The notes beneath the pieces are model-generated. The model was not told the DNA's origin, did not search any database, and saw nothing but the letters and a program-made list of their open reading frames with translations. Below, piece by piece: positions 44,591 through 53,058 of a DNA stretch of 64,000 bases. Both the position numbers and the translations under genes were made by a program. Position 1 is the first letter of the stretch; each line of letters starts with the position of its first letter. The DNA lies in assembly GCF_001663775.1 (NCBI RefSeq), contig NZ_KV467169.1, positions 410,713 to 474,712 of the forward strand. The letters run 5' to 3'. The stretch comes from Arthrobacter sp. B6 (lineage in GTDB: Bacteria; Actinomycetota; Actinomycetes; Actinomycetales; Micrococcaceae).

Positions 44591-44937
44591 GTGCCTGTGG
44601 TGGGCCCACGCCGGCAGGGTTCCCTGGCCGAAGCGGAGCGAGGTGAGGGTGCCTGTGGGGGGCCCACGCCGGCAGGGTTCCCTGGCCGAAGCGGAGCGAG
44701 GTGAGGGTGCCTGTGGGGGGCCCACGCCGGCAGGGTTCCCTGGCCGAAGCGGAGCGAGGTGAGGGTGCCTGTGGGGGCCCACGCCGGCAGGGTTCCCTGG
44801 CCGAAGCGGAGCGAGGTGAGGGGGCCTGTGGTGGGCCCACGCCGGCAGGGTTCCCTGGCCGCAGCGGAGCGAGGTGAGGGTGCCTGTGGGGGGCCCACGC
44901 CGGCAGGGTTCCCTGGCCGAAGCGGAGCGAGGTGAGG
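44591..44937. repeat. Six 58-bp tandem repeats between DUF3515 and ddl
   Basis: Six copies start at 44591, 44649, 44707, 44765, 44822 and 44880, with a degenerate seventh from 44938. Five are 58 bases and one is 57. The unit begins gtgcctgtggggggcccacg and continues through ggcagggttccctggc to gcggagcgaggtgag. Copies differ at few positions, mainly in the G-run. Each copy holds the near-palindromes gggccc and cagggttccctg. The block fills the whole 361-base gap between the two convergent genes; no gene is seen in it. Long open frames through it exist only because of the repetition. Confidence 0.95.
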
Positions 44938-44950
44938 GTGCCGGTGGGGA

Positions 44951-46099
44951 CTACCTCAGCCCTGTCTTCCGGTGCAGTGCCAGGTAGATGAGCTCGTCAA
45001 TGAGCTCTGCATAGTCAAGTCCCGAAGCCGCCCACATCTGGGGGTACATGCTCTTCGGCGTGAAGCCGGGCATGGTGTTGATCTCGTTGATGATCAGTTC
45101 GCCCTCAGGGGTGTAGAAAAAGTCAACGCGGCTCAATCCCTCGGCCCCCACGGCGTCAAACGCCACAGCAGCCAGCTCACGCACGCGGGCGATAGCTTCC
45201 TCGGGGATGTCGGCCGGGCAGCTCAGCGCGGCGGCGTCATCCTCGACATACTTCGCGTTGAAGTCGTAGAACTCGTGCCCTCCCCCTGCTACCGAGATCT
45301 CACCCGGCATGGAGGTCCGCGGCGCAGCCGTTCCACGACCTTCCAATACGGCGCATTCGATTTCGCGGCCCACTATGCCTGCTTCGATAACCAGCTTAAG
45401 GTCGTGGCGGCGGGCTTCCTCGACGGCGGCATCAAGTCCGTCCAGGGAGTCCACCTTGGAAATTCCCATGGAGGATCCTGCCCTGGCGGGCTTCACGAAG
45501 ACGGGGAACCCGAGGCGGTCCACCTGCTTGCGGACGGATTCAGCGTCCTTGAGCCATTGCCGGTCGGTGACCGCAATGTAGGGCCCCACATGGAGGCCCG
45601 CCCCCTCAAAGACCACCTTCATGAAATGCTTATCCATGCCAACGGCGGAAGCGAGGACGCCGGCCCCCACATAGCGGGTGTCGGAAAGTTCCAGGAGCCC
45701 CTGGATGGTGCCGTCTTCCCCGAACGGACCGTGCAGCAGCGGAAATACGACGTCGACGGTCCCAAGTTCCTGCGGCACTTCGTTGGGTGCGGCGACGATC
45801 AGCTGGTGTTCACCGCCGATCTCGGCGAGCGTCACCGTTTCGGACGACGGCGGAACTTCCGGCAGCGACGTCGCGGACAGTGACCACTGGGCGGTGTCCG
45901 CGGACGCAAGAACCCACTGCCCCGACTTGGCGATGCCAATGGGGATGACCTCGTATTTGTCCTTGTTGATTGCGCCAAGTACTCCTGCGGCGGTCACGCA
46001 GCTCACCGCATGTTCGCTGGACCGGCCGCCAAACAGCACGGCCACCCGCGGTTTGGCGCCGGTGGAAGAAGCCGAGGCGGTCAGGTTGTCTTCGGACAT
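44951..46099 (-). CDS. ddl: D-alanine--D-alanine ligase
   Basis: Ddl makes D-Ala-D-Ala for peptidoglycan. The 382-residue protein has the ATP-grasp layout: VAVLFGGRSSEHAVSC at the N-terminus, HGPFGEDGTIQGLLE, FVKPARAGSSMGISKV and the C-terminal metal/phosphate site RVDFFYTPEGELIINEINTMPGF (split as LIINEINTMPGFT). The active-site Tyr-versus-Phe choice cannot be judged with certainty, but the loop sequence (YDFNAKYVED) is of the D-Ala, not D-lactate, type. It starts two bases after gpsA stops. Its 3' end abuts the tandem repeats. Confidence 0.95.
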   Translation of the reverse strand: MSEDNLTASASSTGAKPRVAVLFGGRSSEHAVSCVTAAGVLGAINKDKYEVIPIGIAKSGQWVLASADTAQWSLSATSLPEVPPSSETVTLAEIGGEHQLIVAAPNEVPQELGTVDVVFPLLHGPFGEDGTIQGLLELSDTRYVGAGVLASAVGMDKHFMKVVFEGAGLHVGPYIAVTDRQWLKDAESVRKQVDRLGFPVFVKPARAGSSMGISKVDSLDGLDAAVEEARRHDLKLVIEAGIVGREIECAVLEGRGTAAPRTSMPGEISVAGGGHEFYDFNAKYVEDDAAALSCPADIPEEAIARVRELAAVAFDAVGAEGLSRVDFFYTPEGELIINEINTMPGFTPKSMYPQMWAASGLDYAELIDELIYLALHRKTGLR

Positions 46100-46101
46100 C
46101 G

Positions 46102-47154
46102 TCAGTAATCGCCTTCAGGTTTCAGTTCCCGGGCCAGCAGCAGCGGCCCCAGTTGGTCAACGGACAGTTTGCCGGCCAGGACGGCAACAACGGCAGCGGT
46201 GATCGGCATCTCTACGCCGAGCTTGCCGGCCAGTTCGTGCACGGCCTGGCCGGACTTGATCCCTTCCGCGGTCTGGGTCATTTTTTGGGCCACCTCATCC
46301 AGGGTCAGGCCCTCCCCCAGTAGCCTGCCTGCGGTGTGGTTCCGCGACAGCGGCGAGGAGCAGGTGGCCACCAGGTCGCCAAGCCCCGCGAGGCCGGCCA
46401 TGGTCTGGGCCTCACCGCCGAGGGCGAGGGCCAGCCGCGAGGTTTCAGCCAGGCCCCGGGTGATCACGGAAGCCTTGGTGTTGTCGCCCATCTGCTTGCC
46501 CTCGCAGATTCCGACAGCCAACGCGATGACGTTCTTGACGATGCCGCCGATCTCCACGCCCACGACGTCGGCTGTGGTGTACGGACGGAAGTAGGGCGCA
46601 GTGCAGCTCCGTGCGATCCATCCGGCAGCAGCGGAATCGGCGCAGGCGACCACTGACGCCGTCGGCTCTTCGCGGGCAATCTCCAGTGCCAGGTTCGGAC
46701 CCGACACCACGGCGATGCGGTGGGCGGGGATGCCGAGTTCCTGGCTGATGACCTCGCTCATCCGGGCGTCGGTATCAAGCTCCAGCCCCTTCATCAGCGA
46801 GACCACCGTGGCCTGATGGTCGATTAGCGGCTTCCATTCGCGGAGCTGGAGCCGCAGCGACTGCGCAGGCACAGCCAGTACTACCAGGTCGGCCCCTGCC
46901 AGCACCTCGCCCACGTCTGTCGAGGCGGTGATGCTCTCCGGCAGGGCAATGTCCCTGAGGTATTGGATGTTCCGGTGGATGCCGTTGATCTGCTCCACCA
47001 CTTCGCTGCGCCTGCCCCATATCCTGATCCGCCGCTCGTCGCCCGCAGCGGTGGCGGCGTCGGCGAGGATCTTGGCGAAGGTGGTTCCCCAGGAGCCGGC
47101 CCCCAAAACCGCAACGGAGCGGGCGGAACCGGGGCGGAGTCCGTCACCGGTCAC
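46102..47154 (-). CDS. gpsA: Glycerol-3-phosphate dehydrogenase [NAD(P)+]
   Basis: GpsA makes sn-glycerol-3-phosphate from dihydroxyacetone phosphate for phospholipids. The 350-residue protein has the Rossmann motif VAVLGAGSWGTTFA (residues 14-27), the catalytic lysine in VEIGGIVKNVIALAVGI and the family motif ETSRLALALGG. The start is GTG 47154, which overlaps the plsC stop by four bases (GTGA); the frame is open far upstream but reads the shadow of plsC. It feeds the acyltransferase next to it. Confidence 0.95.
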   Translation of the reverse strand: MTGDGLRPGSARSVAVLGAGSWGTTFAKILADAATAAGDERRIRIWGRRSEVVEQINGIHRNIQYLRDIALPESITASTDVGEVLAGADLVVLAVPAQSLRLQLREWKPLIDHQATVVSLMKGLELDTDARMSEVISQELGIPAHRIAVVSGPNLALEIAREEPTASVVACADSAAAGWIARSCTAPYFRPYTTADVVGVEIGGIVKNVIALAVGICEGKQMGDNTKASVITRGLAETSRLALALGGEAQTMAGLAGLGDLVATCSSPLSRNHTAGRLLGEGLTLDEVAQKMTQTAEGIKSGQAVHELAGKLGVEMPITAAVVAVLAGKLSVDQLGPLLLARELKPEGDY

Positions 47155-47972
47155 GTAGCGCCCGCCTCGTCGTCGGCCTGCCTGTCCGCTGCACCCGCGG
47201 TTTCGGCGGCAGGGCCGGGACCTGCAGCCCGCCCGCCGCGCTCCACAAAGCGGCCGTGCTTCGCTTGCTTGTTTTTGGCGGGATCCCACCGTTCCGCGGG
47301 CGGCTCTTCGTTGCGGATTCCTGCGAGCAGCGCTGTCACGGCGTCCATGATCGCCTCCGTGGCAGCCGTCAATGTTGCCTTGTCCAGCGGACGGCCAGTG
47401 TAGGCGCTGAGGTCCACCGGATCGCCCACCACAACCCTGGAGGTCTTGCGGGGGAAGATATGGAAACGTTTGGCGTAGCGCGGGAAGACTTCGTGGGCGC
47501 CCCAGTGCGCGATCGGCACTACGGGAATGCCGCCCTCCAGCGCAAGCCTGGCCGCACCGGTGTGGCCTTTCATGGGCCACAGGTCCGGGTCCCGGGTCAG
47601 GGTGCCTTCGGGGTAGATGATGATCGCACCGCCTTCGGCGACGATCTCCTGGGCTACCTGCAGCGAACGGTTGCCTCCGCCCGTCGAGCGTTCCACCGGC
47701 ACCTGCTTGGTGGCACGCAGCAGCCAGCCGAGGCCTGGCACGTTGAACAGGGCTGCCTTGGCGAGAAAGTGCGGTGCCCGGTTGTTGTTGTAGAGCATAT
47801 GGCCCACAACGAGGGGATCAATTTCGGTGCAGTGGTTGGGCGCGGCGATGAAGCCGCCGGCGGGGAGCTTTTCAGTCCCTTCCCATTTTTTGCCCATCAT
47901 CACGGTCATCAACGGGCGGACCACCAGGGCGATGAAAACGAATGTGGCCCTGCTCTTGGCCGATTCCTTCAC
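47151..47972 (-). CDS. plsC: 1-acyl-sn-glycerol-3-phosphate acyltransferase
   Basis: A PlsC-type membrane-bound acyltransferase that makes phosphatidic acid. From GTG 47972 the product is 273 residues, with N46-H47-x4-D52 (NHCTEID) as the catalytic HX4D, the glycerophosphate-binding IIYPEGTLT, and GGIPVVPIA. The last 50 residues are charged and Ala/Gly-rich, likely a cytoplasmic tail. An ATG at 48017 overlaps murA by 35 bases and is less likely. It lies between murA and gpsA in one operon. Confidence 0.9.
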   Translation of the reverse strand: MKESAKSRATFVFIALVVRPLMTVMMGKKWEGTEKLPAGGFIAAPNHCTEIDPLVVGHMLYNNNRAPHFLAKAALFNVPGLGWLLRATKQVPVERSTGGGNRSLQVAQEIVAEGGAIIIYPEGTLTRDPDLWPMKGHTGAARLALEGGIPVVPIAHWGAHEVFPRYAKRFHIFPRKTSRVVVGDPVDLSAYTGRPLDKATLTAATEAIMDAVTALLAGIRNEEPPAERWDPAKNKQAKHGRFVERGGRAAGPGPAAETAGAADRQADDEAGAT

Positions 47973-47982
47973 GTTGGTACCG

Positions 47983-49308
47983 CTACTTCGCCGTGGTGAT
48001 GTCGAAATCGGCACCAAGTCCGGCCAGCTTTTCGGTGAAGCGCTCGTAGCCGCGGTTGATGATATCGATCCCCGTCACCCGGGACGTTCCGGTGGCGGCA
48101 AGTGCCGCGATCAGGTGGCTGAACCCGCCGCGAAGATCCGGCACGTCGATGTCAGTCCCCTTGAGCTGGGTGGGGCCGGAGATGACGGCCGAGTGGAGGA
48201 AGTTACGCTGGCCGAACCGGCACGGCACACTGCCCAGGCATTCGCGGTGCACCTGGATGCTGGCGCCCATCCTGATCAGCGCGTCTGTGAATCCGAAGCG
48301 GTTCTCATAAACGGTCTCGTGCACGATGGAGACGCCCTCAGCCTGGGTCAGGGCCACGACGAGCGGCTGCTGCCAGTCCGTCATAAAGCCGGGGTGCACA
48401 TCCGTTTCCAAAACCAGCGGGCTGAGCTTGCCGCCCCGGTGGTAGAAGCGGATGCCGTCCTCGCCGATGTCCATGCCGCCGCCCACCTTCCGGTAGGTGT
48501 TGAGGAAGGTCATCATGTCCCGCTGCGAAGCACCTTCGACGAAGATGTCGCCGCGGGTCACAAGTGCGGCTGATGCCCACGACGCCGATTCGTTGCGGTC
48601 GGAGAGGGCGCGGTGGTTGTAGCCGCCGAGGTCGCGGACGCCTTCGATGCGGATAGTGCGGTCCGTTTGGACGCTGATGATGGCGCCCATCTTCTGCAGC
48701 ACGGCGATGAGATCGATGATCTCCGGTTCCGTCGCTGCACCTGAGAGCTCAGTGATGCCTTCGGCGCGGGTGGCGCTCAGCAGCACCTGCTCGGTGGCTC
48801 CAACGGACGGGTACGGCAGGGAGATCTTGGCGCCGTGCAGCCCTTTGGGTGCGGAAATGTGAATGCCGCCGGGGCGCTTCTCGACTACTGCACCAAATTG
48901 GCGCAGGACGTTGAGGTGGTAGTCGATGGGCCGGTCGCCGATTTTGCAGCCGCCCAGGTCAGGAATGAAGGCCTCACCGATCGCATGGATCAGCGGTCCG
49001 CACAGCAGGATAGGGATCCGCGAATCGCCGGCGTGGGCGTCGATGGCGGTGCTGGGGGCGGTCTTGGCCGCCTTGGGATCGAGCGTCAGGTCACCGTTGA
49101 CGGGATCCTTGGCCACGGTCACCCCGTGCAGCTGCAGGAGGGAGGTGACGACCTCCACATCCTTGATCTCCGGAACGTTCCGCAACACCGAGGGTTCGTT
49201 GCCCAGCAACGCCGCCACCATGGCCTTGGGAACAAGATTCTTGGCCCCACGGACGCTGACGCGGCCTGTAAGCGGGACTCCGCCGCGGATTGTCAGAACA
49301 CTACTCAT
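47983..49308 (-). CDS. murA: UDP-N-acetylglucosamine 1-carboxyvinyltransferase
   Basis: MurA commits UDP-GlcNAc to peptidoglycan by adding enolpyruvate from PEP. The 441 residues keep the catalytic set: K23 in GAKN, C121 in LGGCKIGDRP, the Arg of DSRIPIL, the Asp in MTDWQQP, ENRF and DLRGG. With the cysteine kept, the enzyme is expected to be sensitive to fosfomycin, unlike the Asp-bearing mycobacterial form. AAGGAAA precedes the ATG. It heads murA-plsC-gpsA-ddl. Actinobacteria often have a second murA near the atp genes; this copy is the leuD-linked one. Confidence 0.94.
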   Translation of the reverse strand: MSSVLTIRGGVPLTGRVSVRGAKNLVPKAMVAALLGNEPSVLRNVPEIKDVEVVTSLLQLHGVTVAKDPVNGDLTLDPKAAKTAPSTAIDAHAGDSRIPILLCGPLIHAIGEAFIPDLGGCKIGDRPIDYHLNVLRQFGAVVEKRPGGIHISAPKGLHGAKISLPYPSVGATEQVLLSATRAEGITELSGAATEPEIIDLIAVLQKMGAIISVQTDRTIRIEGVRDLGGYNHRALSDRNESASWASAALVTRGDIFVEGASQRDMMTFLNTYRKVGGGMDIGEDGIRFYHRGGKLSPLVLETDVHPGFMTDWQQPLVVALTQAEGVSIVHETVYENRFGFTDALIRMGASIQVHRECLGSVPCRFGQRNFLHSAVISGPTQLKGTDIDVPDLRGGFSHLIAALAATGTSRVTGIDIINRGYERFTEKLAGLGADFDITTAK

Positions 49309-49442
49309 ATACCGGTTTCCTTACGATTACTCGCCCCCAAGTCCTTGCAAAGGCTCCAGCTAAGCATAGGAGGTCGCGTTACCGATCCGAAATACGCGGG
49401 CGCCGCCGGAAGGGCGTGGAGGGCCCGCGTGGTGTCCTCTGT

Positions 49443-49462
49443 GGCCCCAGCTTCGGCTGGCC
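49443..49462 (-). terminator. Possible terminator after leuD
   Basis: A short stem CCAGC/GCTGG closed by a UUCG/CGAA-type tetraloop lies about 30-50 bases after the leuD stop, flanked by GC-rich sequence that could lengthen it (ggcccg...cgggcc). There is no T-run. Confidence 0.4.
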
Positions 49463-49491
49463 CGGCCTTCTGGTCAGGACGGACGGGCCTT

Positions 49492-50094
49492 TCAGGACAG
49501 GCGGGCCGGGAGCGTTTTCGGCATGAAAGGGGGACGTGTGGCTTCGTAGGCGGTGATGTCCTCTTCGTGCTGGAGCGTCAGGCCGATGTCATCGAGGCCT
49601 TCGAGCAGCCTCCAGCGGGTGTAGTCGTCGATCTCGAACGGCGCCACGATGTTGCCGCAGACCACGGTCTTGGACAGCAGGTCAACGGTGACCTCCGTGC
49701 CCGGAGCGTTTTCGAGCTCTTTCCAGATCAGCTCGATGTCGTCCTGGGCGAGCTCGGCGGCCAGCAGGCCCTGCTTGCCGGAGTTGCCCCGGAAGATGTC
49801 AGCGAACCGTGACGACAGGACGGTCTTGAAGCCGTAGTCCTTCAACGCCCAGACGGCATGTTCGCGGGACGAACCCGTGCCGAAGTCCGGGCCTGCCACC
49901 AGCACGGAACCGGCATTGAACGGTGCCTGGTTCAGGATGAAGGCGGGGTCCTTGCGCCAGGCGGCGAAGAGTGCGTCCTCAAAGCCGGTGCGGGTGATCC
50001 GCTTGAGGTAGACGGCCGGGATGATCTGGTCCGTGTCCACGTTGCTTTGACGCAGCGGGACACCGATGCCCGTGTGGGTGGTGAATTTTTCCAT
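49492..50094 (-). CDS. leuD: 3-isopropylmalate dehydratase small subunit
   Basis: LeuD is the small (swivelling) subunit of isopropylmalate isomerase in leucine synthesis. The 200-residue protein has GPDFGTGSSREHAVWALKDYG with the substrate-binding GSSREH, and FRGNSGKQGLL. It starts nine bases after leuC stops, with GGAG (ggtctcc on plus) upstream of ATG 50094, and is the partner of leuC. Length and motifs are typical. Confidence 0.96.
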   Translation of the reverse strand: MEKFTTHTGIGVPLRQSNVDTDQIIPAVYLKRITRTGFEDALFAAWRKDPAFILNQAPFNAGSVLVAGPDFGTGSSREHAVWALKDYGFKTVLSSRFADIFRGNSGKQGLLAAELAQDDIELIWKELENAPGTEVTVDLLSKTVVCGNIVAPFEIDDYTRWRLLEGLDDIGLTLQHEEDITAYEATRPPFMPKTLPARLS

Positions 50095-50103
50095 GGCGGT
50101 CTC

Positions 50104-51564
50104 CTAGGCTGCGTCGGTGCGGATGGCGGCGGATTCGGGGGCCGGATCAAGGTCCGACGGCGAACTCAGGGTGCCGCGGATGGCTGTGGCTGCTGCCACA
50201 ACCGGCGAGACGAGGTGTGTGCGGCCACCCTTGCCCTGCCGGCCCTCGAAGTTGCGGTTGGAGGTTGAGGCGCAACGCTCTCCCACTTCCAGCTGGTCCG
50301 GATTCATTCCCAGGCACATCGAGCAGCCGGCAAAGCGCCACTCGGCGCCGAAATCCTTGAAGACCTTGTCCAGGCCCTCGGCTTCGGCTTCCAGCCTGAC
50401 CCGTGCCGAGCCCGGCACCACCAGCATGCGGATGTTGGGGTCCTTCTGGCGGCCGCGGATAATGTCTGCTGCGGCGCGGAGGTCCTCCATCCGCGAATTG
50501 GTGCAGGAGCCGAGGAAGACAGTGTCCACACGGATTTCCTTCATCGGCGTACCGGCAGCCAGTCCCATGTACTGCAGGGCGCGCTCCGCGGCAGCTTTGG
50601 CGTTCTCATCACCGAAGTCATCCGGGGACGGCACGGAAGCGGAGAGCGACACGCCCTGGCCCGGGTTGGTCCCCCAGGTCACAAACGGCTCCAGGGTGTT
50701 GGCGTCCAGGTCCACTTCGACGTCGAAGGTTGCGTCCTCGTCCGTCCGCAGGGTGTTCCAGTACTCGACGGCGGCGTCCCACTCTGCACCCTGAGGGGCG
50801 TGCGGGCGCCCGTACATGTAGTCGTATGTGGTCTGGTCAGGAGCCACCAGCCCGGCGCGCGCGCCGGCCTCGATGGACATGTTGCAGATGGTCATCCGGG
50901 CGTCCATGGAGAGGGCACGGATGGCCGAACCGCGGTATTCCAGGACGTAGCCCTGGCCGCCGCCGGTGCCGATCTTGGCAATCACGGCGAGGATGATGTC
51001 CTTGGCAGTAACACCCGGACGCAGGGTGCCCTCGACGTTGATGGCCATGGTCTTGAACGGCTTCAGGGACAGGGTCTGGGTGGCCATGACATGCTCCACC
51101 TCGGAGGTGCCGATGCCCATCGCGAGGGCGCCGAACGCACCGTGCGTGGAGGTGTGTGAGTCGCCGCAGACCACGGTCATGCCGGGCTGGGTCAGGCCCA
51201 ACTGCGGGCCCACAACGTGGACGATGCCCTGCTCGGCATCACCGAGGGAGTGCAGCCGGACACCGAATTCAGCACAGTTGTTCCGGAGCGTCTGGATCTG
51301 GGTACGGCTGGTCAGGTCGGCGATGGGCTTGTCTATGTCCAGCGTGGGAGTGTTGTGGTCCTCGGTGGCGATGGTGAGGTCCGGCCGGCGCAGCCTGCGT
51401 CCGGCCAGCCGGAGGCCTTCGAAGGCCTGCGGAGAGGTCACCTCGTGAACGAGGTGCAGGTCGATGAAGAGAAGGTCGGGCTGGGCGTTGGCTCCTTCGC
51501 CGTCGCCTTTGCGCACCACGTGTGCATCCCAGACTTTCTCGGCCAGTGTCTTTGCCACGGCCAT
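50104..51564 (-). CDS. leuC: 3-isopropylmalate dehydratase large subunit
   Basis: LeuC carries the 4Fe-4S cluster of isopropylmalate isomerase. The 486-residue protein has the cluster cysteines in VFLGSCTNSRMEDL and CSMCLGMNPDQ, and the active-site GDSHTSTHGAFGAL. The annotated ATG at 51564 sits directly on the GGGAG ribosome site; the GTG two codons later (51558) has correct spacing and may be the real start. Upstream lies a 17-bp palindrome shared with leuB, and the divergent LtbR-like regulator. Confidence 0.96.
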   Translation of the reverse strand: MAVAKTLAEKVWDAHVVRKGDGEGANAQPDLLFIDLHLVHEVTSPQAFEGLRLAGRRLRRPDLTIATEDHNTPTLDIDKPIADLTSRTQIQTLRNNCAEFGVRLHSLGDAEQGIVHVVGPQLGLTQPGMTVVCGDSHTSTHGAFGALAMGIGTSEVEHVMATQTLSLKPFKTMAINVEGTLRPGVTAKDIILAVIAKIGTGGGQGYVLEYRGSAIRALSMDARMTICNMSIEAGARAGLVAPDQTTYDYMYGRPHAPQGAEWDAAVEYWNTLRTDEDATFDVEVDLDANTLEPFVTWGTNPGQGVSLSASVPSPDDFGDENAKAAAERALQYMGLAAGTPMKEIRVDTVFLGSCTNSRMEDLRAAADIIRGRQKDPNIRMLVVPGSARVRLEAEAEGLDKVFKDFGAEWRFAGCSMCLGMNPDQLEVGERCASTSNRNFEGRQGKGGRTHLVSPVVAAATAIRGTLSSPSDLDPAPESAAIRTDAA

Positions 51565-51636
51565 CTCCCTTCACTGCTGTTTGGCTGTTAAGGTCCACTG
51601 AATCAGGGTGGCTGTGCAAATCGCCAGCCGAAACAT

Positions 51637-51665
51637 TTGCATCTCAGATATTGAGACGGCAATAT
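51637..51665 (+). promoter_or_regulatory. Predicted promoter of the LtbR-like gene (leaderless)
   Basis: TTGCAT (51637-51642), a 17-base spacer and CAATAT (51660-51665). Seven bases after the -10 is 51672, the A of the gene's ATG, so the mRNA would have no leader; no ribosome site is present before that ATG. Confidence 0.6.
51641..51657. promoter_or_regulatory. Operator palindrome at leuC/ltbR
   Basis: ATCTCAGATATTGAGAC, a 17-bp imperfect palindrome (TCTCA...TGAGA), fills the spacer of the predicted ltbR promoter and lies 77 bases before leuC. The same pattern, GTCTCAATTATTGAGAC, lies upstream of leuB at 63445. The match covers 14 of 17 positions. Confidence 0.75.
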
Positions 51666-51671
51666 CATTAC

Positions 51672-52391
51672 ATGGACAATTCTAGTGGAGTCGGTGTCAT
51701 TGATAAAGCGGCCCATGTGCTTGACGCACTGGAGGCCGGGCCCACCACCTTGGCGCAGCTTGTGGCTGCCACAGGCCTCGCCCGGCCCACTGTCCACAGG
51801 CTAGCCCTGGCCCTGGTCCACCACCGGCTGGTCAGCCGCGACATCCAGGGCCGCTTCGTGCTCGGCAGCAGGCTCGTTGAGCTGGCCTCCGCCGCAGGCG
51901 AGGACCGCCTGATCGCCTCCGCCGGTCCGGTCCTGATGCAGCTCCGCGACGCCACGGGCGAGAGTGCCCAGATTTTCCGCCGCCAGGGTGACTGGCGCGT
52001 CTGCGTTGCGTCCGCGGAGCGCCCCATCGGCCTTCGGGACACCATCCCGGTGGGTACCCAGCTCTCCATGAAGGCCGGCTCCGCGGCCCAGGTCCTGCTC
52101 GCCTGGGAAGACCACGACCGTCTCCTGGAGGGCCTCCAGTCCGCCCGCTTCACCCCCACGGTCCTGGCCGGCGTACGACGGCGGGGCTGGGGCCAGAGCC
52201 TCGGCGAACGCGAGCCGGGCGTCGCGTCCGTCTCTGCACCCGTCCGGGGGCCGTCCGGCCGCGTGATTGCAGCTGTTTCCATCTCAGGCCCCATCGAGCG
52301 CCTGACCCGCCAGCCGGGCCGGCTGCACGCCGAAGTGGTGTGTAATGCAGGCCGGATCCTCACGGAAGCGCTCCGCAAGAACAACGACTAA
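51672..52391 (+). CDS. IclR-family regulator, LtbR/NdgR-like
   Basis: A 239-residue IclR-type regulator: N-terminal winged helix (about 10-65; TLAQLVAATGLARPTVHRLA, recognition helix ARPTVHRL) and C-terminal effector domain (about 85-235). Divergent placement next to leuCD is the known setting of LtbR (Corynebacterium) and NdgR (Streptomyces), which control leucine genes. Two similar palindromes, one in its own promoter and one before leuB, support local control of leuCD, leuB and itself. The frame is open 50 codons upstream, but the ATG at 51672 fits family length and promoter position. Confidence 0.9.
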   Translation: MDNSSGVGVIDKAAHVLDALEAGPTTLAQLVAATGLARPTVHRLALALVHHRLVSRDIQGRFVLGSRLVELASAAGEDRLIASAGPVLMQLRDATGESAQIFRRQGDWRVCVASAERPIGLRDTIPVGTQLSMKAGSAAQVLLAWEDHDRLLEGLQSARFTPTVLAGVRRRGWGQSLGEREPGVASVSAPVRGPSGRVIAAVSISGPIERLTRQPGRLHAEVVCNAGRILTEALRKNND

Positions 52392-52429
52392 CGGCTACGC
52401 CCAGAGCCCGCCACAACTAGGCTGTCGGC

Positions 52430-52981
52430 ATGAACAGCTACGCAGTCTTCCTCCGCGGCATCAATGTGGGCGGGATCAACATCAAAATGGCAGATCTCAG
52501 GGCGGCCCTTGAGTCCAAGGGCTTTGAGGGGGTTAAGACCCTGCTTGCCAGCGGCAACGTGGTGCTGGCCAGCGAACTGGAACCCGCCGCCGTGAAAGAG
52601 GACTTCGAGGACTGCCTCCGGAAATCTTTTGGCTATGACGCGTGGGTGGTTGTCCTGAGCGCACAGCGTGTGTCCGAACTGGTGGACGCATGCCCGTACC
52701 CGGAAGACGACAAGACGACGCACACCTACATCACGCTGGCCTCAGACCCCGCCAGTCTTGATGAACTGGACGCCGCCGGGGCGGCACTCGACGGAGCGCA
52801 GCAAAAACGGCTTGGGCCAGAGGCCTTGGCGTGGCTGGCTCCCGCCGGAGGCACGCTGGACAGTCCCTTCAGCAAGATTGCGTCCAAGCCAAAATTCAAG
52901 GCAACCACCACTACACGGAACCTGCGCACCCTCATCAAGGTGCGGGACGCCGCTGCTGAACATCCGGCAGCCAACAGCTAG
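52430..52981 (+). CDS. DUF1697 family protein
   Basis: A 183-residue protein of DUF1697, a family of unknown biochemical function found across bacteria. The diagnostic N-terminus is MNSYAVFLRGINVGGINIKM, followed by LASGNVVLAS and the C-terminal TTTRNLRTLIKV. No signal peptide or membrane segment. It starts 38 bases after the regulator on the same strand and may be read from the same transcript, but there is no functional link to leucine synthesis that I can name. Confidence 0.9.
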   Translation: MNSYAVFLRGINVGGINIKMADLRAALESKGFEGVKTLLASGNVVLASELEPAAVKEDFEDCLRKSFGYDAWVVVLSAQRVSELVDACPYPEDDKTTHTYITLASDPASLDELDAAGAALDGAQQKRLGPEALAWLAPAGGTLDSPFSKIASKPKFKATTTTRNLRTLIKVRDAAAEHPAANS

Positions 52982-53058
52982 GCTGCCGGCGCCTGGAGGC
53001 AGCGGGCATGTCCCATGGGGTTTAGCCCTGCCCGCGGGTTCAGCCAGGTCCTTTGGGT

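Noticed and set aside
44586..44898. Open frames giving repeated peptides such as GPPQAPSPRSASAREP on the minus strand
   Set aside because: They arise only because the 58-bp units repeat in all frames; no ribosome site and no known protein family.
44591..44950. CRISPR array
   Set aside because: The units are directly contiguous with no unique spacers, and no cas gene is present.
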